From positions 18,237,911 through 18,301,910 of the forward strand of contig OX463786.1 of assembly GCA_949825025.1 (NCBI GenBank): a DNA stretch of 64,000 nt. The letters run 5' to 3'. This document shows positions 62,753 to 64,000 of the stretch, in pieces; the stretch's first letter is position 1, and every line of letters starts with the position of its first letter. This DNA is from Siphlonurus alternatus. Its lineage: Eukaryota > Arthropoda > Insecta > Ephemeroptera > Siphlonuridae. The notes under the pieces were generated by a model. That model worked only from the letters and a program-made list of their open reading frames with translations, was not told the origin of the DNA and searched no databases. The translations under genes and the position numbers were made by a program.

Positions 62753-63101
62753 ATTTCTTAGTAGAATTAGTAATATATAATATGTAAATATGTGATTGAG
62801 CATTTGCTTTCAGCTTTAGAACTGTTAAATAAATTTAACTAGAATAATATAATTAATATAATTATACATCCTTATCAAATAAATATATGAACGCTCGATT
62901 GAATTTTAATTAGTTTGGGGCCTGTGAATCGAGCAGTCATTGCCTGCTGTAAATTAATATATTAATGTTAATATAAATATATTAATATGTATTTATTAGA
63001 TTTAATAATATTAAGGTATATTAATTTATATGTGTATCTAAATAATAAAAAATACCATCATAATGCGTATAGTTGATTTTGATTCATATATATATGGCCT
63101 A

Positions 63102-63249
63102 AAGCCGGTATTACACCATACATTTTTTCTAACTATTGCATACAATTTTGCCTTACAAGAAAACTTGAACTCCATTTGTTTGTATGGAGATGAAATTTTC
63201 TTGCAAGGAAAAGTTGTATGCAAAATTTTATGGTGTAATATAGGCTTAA
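63102..63249. mobile_element. Foldback MITE family C
   Basis: AAAGCCGGTATTACACCATA left end, CCATTTGTTTGTATGGAG centre and GGTGTAATATAGGC-TTAA right end. Only 470 bp from the copy at 62464. Confidence 0.75.
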
Positions 63250-63834
63250 TATTGTAATTATCAATGCAACTCCCTAATAATAATTTTGCATGAACAGATA
63301 ATGAGCTAAGTACTTTAAATGTTTTTCATTCTAAGTTTTATTACGTGTAGATTTAAAGTGACCCTTAAAATATAATATACGTGATAAGTTCTTGCAGCAG
63401 TTCTGTTCAGTGATCGGGTTACATCGTTAATTGTCGGAGGTTGTAACGTGTGGTGAGAGTACGTCCGTGTCGCGCATGTGGCAATGTGGCAAGTGTCGGG
63501 GGGGAGAGACGTAACAGACATCCATATGTACAGTACATAAAATATCATATGAAATTTTCTTTAGTCAATAGATCGCGGAAGTGTTAATTTGAGTTTCGTT
63601 AAGTTTTTCAACAGCATTAAGGATCAATCTCAGTTGATTTAGATGACGGAATCAGCCTCCTTGAATGCAATAAGATTTGCAGGACTTTGAATTCGCCATC
63701 AATAGGTGGCATACAAATTTTGAAGTGGATCTATCTTATCAGTTTTGTAAAAACTTAGAACTCTGTAGAAGTTTAACATTGGCCTTATGGATGGAAACCG
63801 GAAATGGAGCTGTTGTAAGAAAACTGCAAGACTG

Positions 63835-64000
63835 AATTTGCTCAAACCATAAGCGATTAAGTTTTAGATTATTCTTGAAATTTTAAAATTTATTTCATTC
63901 GATTCCGTTAGTTGCAGGGAAATATTCTTTGAATTCAGCAGTAACTGAGATTAATCGTTAAGCGATCAAATTTTCAGAATATTCTTGAAAATTTAAAATT
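63835..64000 (+). repeat. Dispersed repeat L, with internal duplication
   Basis: Matches 18745-18815 inverted. Within it AAGCGATTAAGTTTTAGATT...TTCTTGAAATTTTAAAATT recurs at 63960-64000. Confidence 0.5.

Overview
This is a eukaryotic nuclear window, strongly AT-rich, with long introns and many short foldback transposons. It carries the 5' half of one gene that I recognise with confidence: a COE/EBF transcription factor (Collier/Knot/Olf-EBF family) on the + strand. Six exons (20645-50288) splice in frame to about 184 residues. They cover the N-terminus, most of the DNA-binding domain and the complete H-x3-C-x2-C-x5-C zinc knuckle. The residues are arthropod-like and nearly identical to insect Knot in long stretches. 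I infer an insect; the MITE-rich, AT-rich setting would suit a large-genome hemipteran, but I cannot prove that. The gene continues beyond the right edge: no exon for the rest of the DNA-binding, IPT and HLH domains was found after 50288.

Layout. 1-19.8 kb is upstream flank: transposon debris, several unique GC-richer blocks, and one plausible spliced coding exon of an unidentified minus-strand gene (6841-7036). 19.86-20.55 kb looks like promoter and 5' UTR, with CCAAT boxes and a CRE. Exon 1 is at 20.6 kb. Intron 1 (9.1 kb) holds a palindromic MITE, tRNA-type SINE pieces and a 5S-rRNA-derived SINE. Exon 2 is at 29.85 kb. Intron 2 (6.5 kb) is dominated by a 3,485-bp composite element. Exons 3 and 4 lie at 36.5 and 39.2 kb. 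Intron 4 (10.5 kb) has MITEs, microsatellites and two GC-richer blocks. Exons 5 and 6 (49.7 and 50.2 kb) are separated by only 418 bp. Intron 6 runs more than 13.7 kb to the window end and is full of MITEs, including three copies of one family within 1.3 kb.

The most unusual structure is the composite element at 32933-36417. Two near-identical MITEs of about 235 bp, with hAT-like ends (CAGGGAYYGG), flank 18 copies of a 167-bp satellite. The satellite is itself arranged in a five-monomer (835-bp) higher-order repeat. The whole block is bracketed by an exact 8-bp direct repeat (CTACCATG), and the inner edges carry the satellite's own AGTTTAAG/AGTTAAAG. This is what one expects if two neighbouring MITEs in a satellite array acted as one macro-transposon and carried satellite DNA into this intron, ending 44 bp before exon 3. 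A second point of interest is a set of palindromic TCCCNNGGGA sites, the known EBF-family target, inside and upstream of the EBF gene itself, which suggests autoregulation.

Most other open frames are chance or repeat-borne. No rRNA or tRNA gene, CRISPR array or viral genome was recognised.
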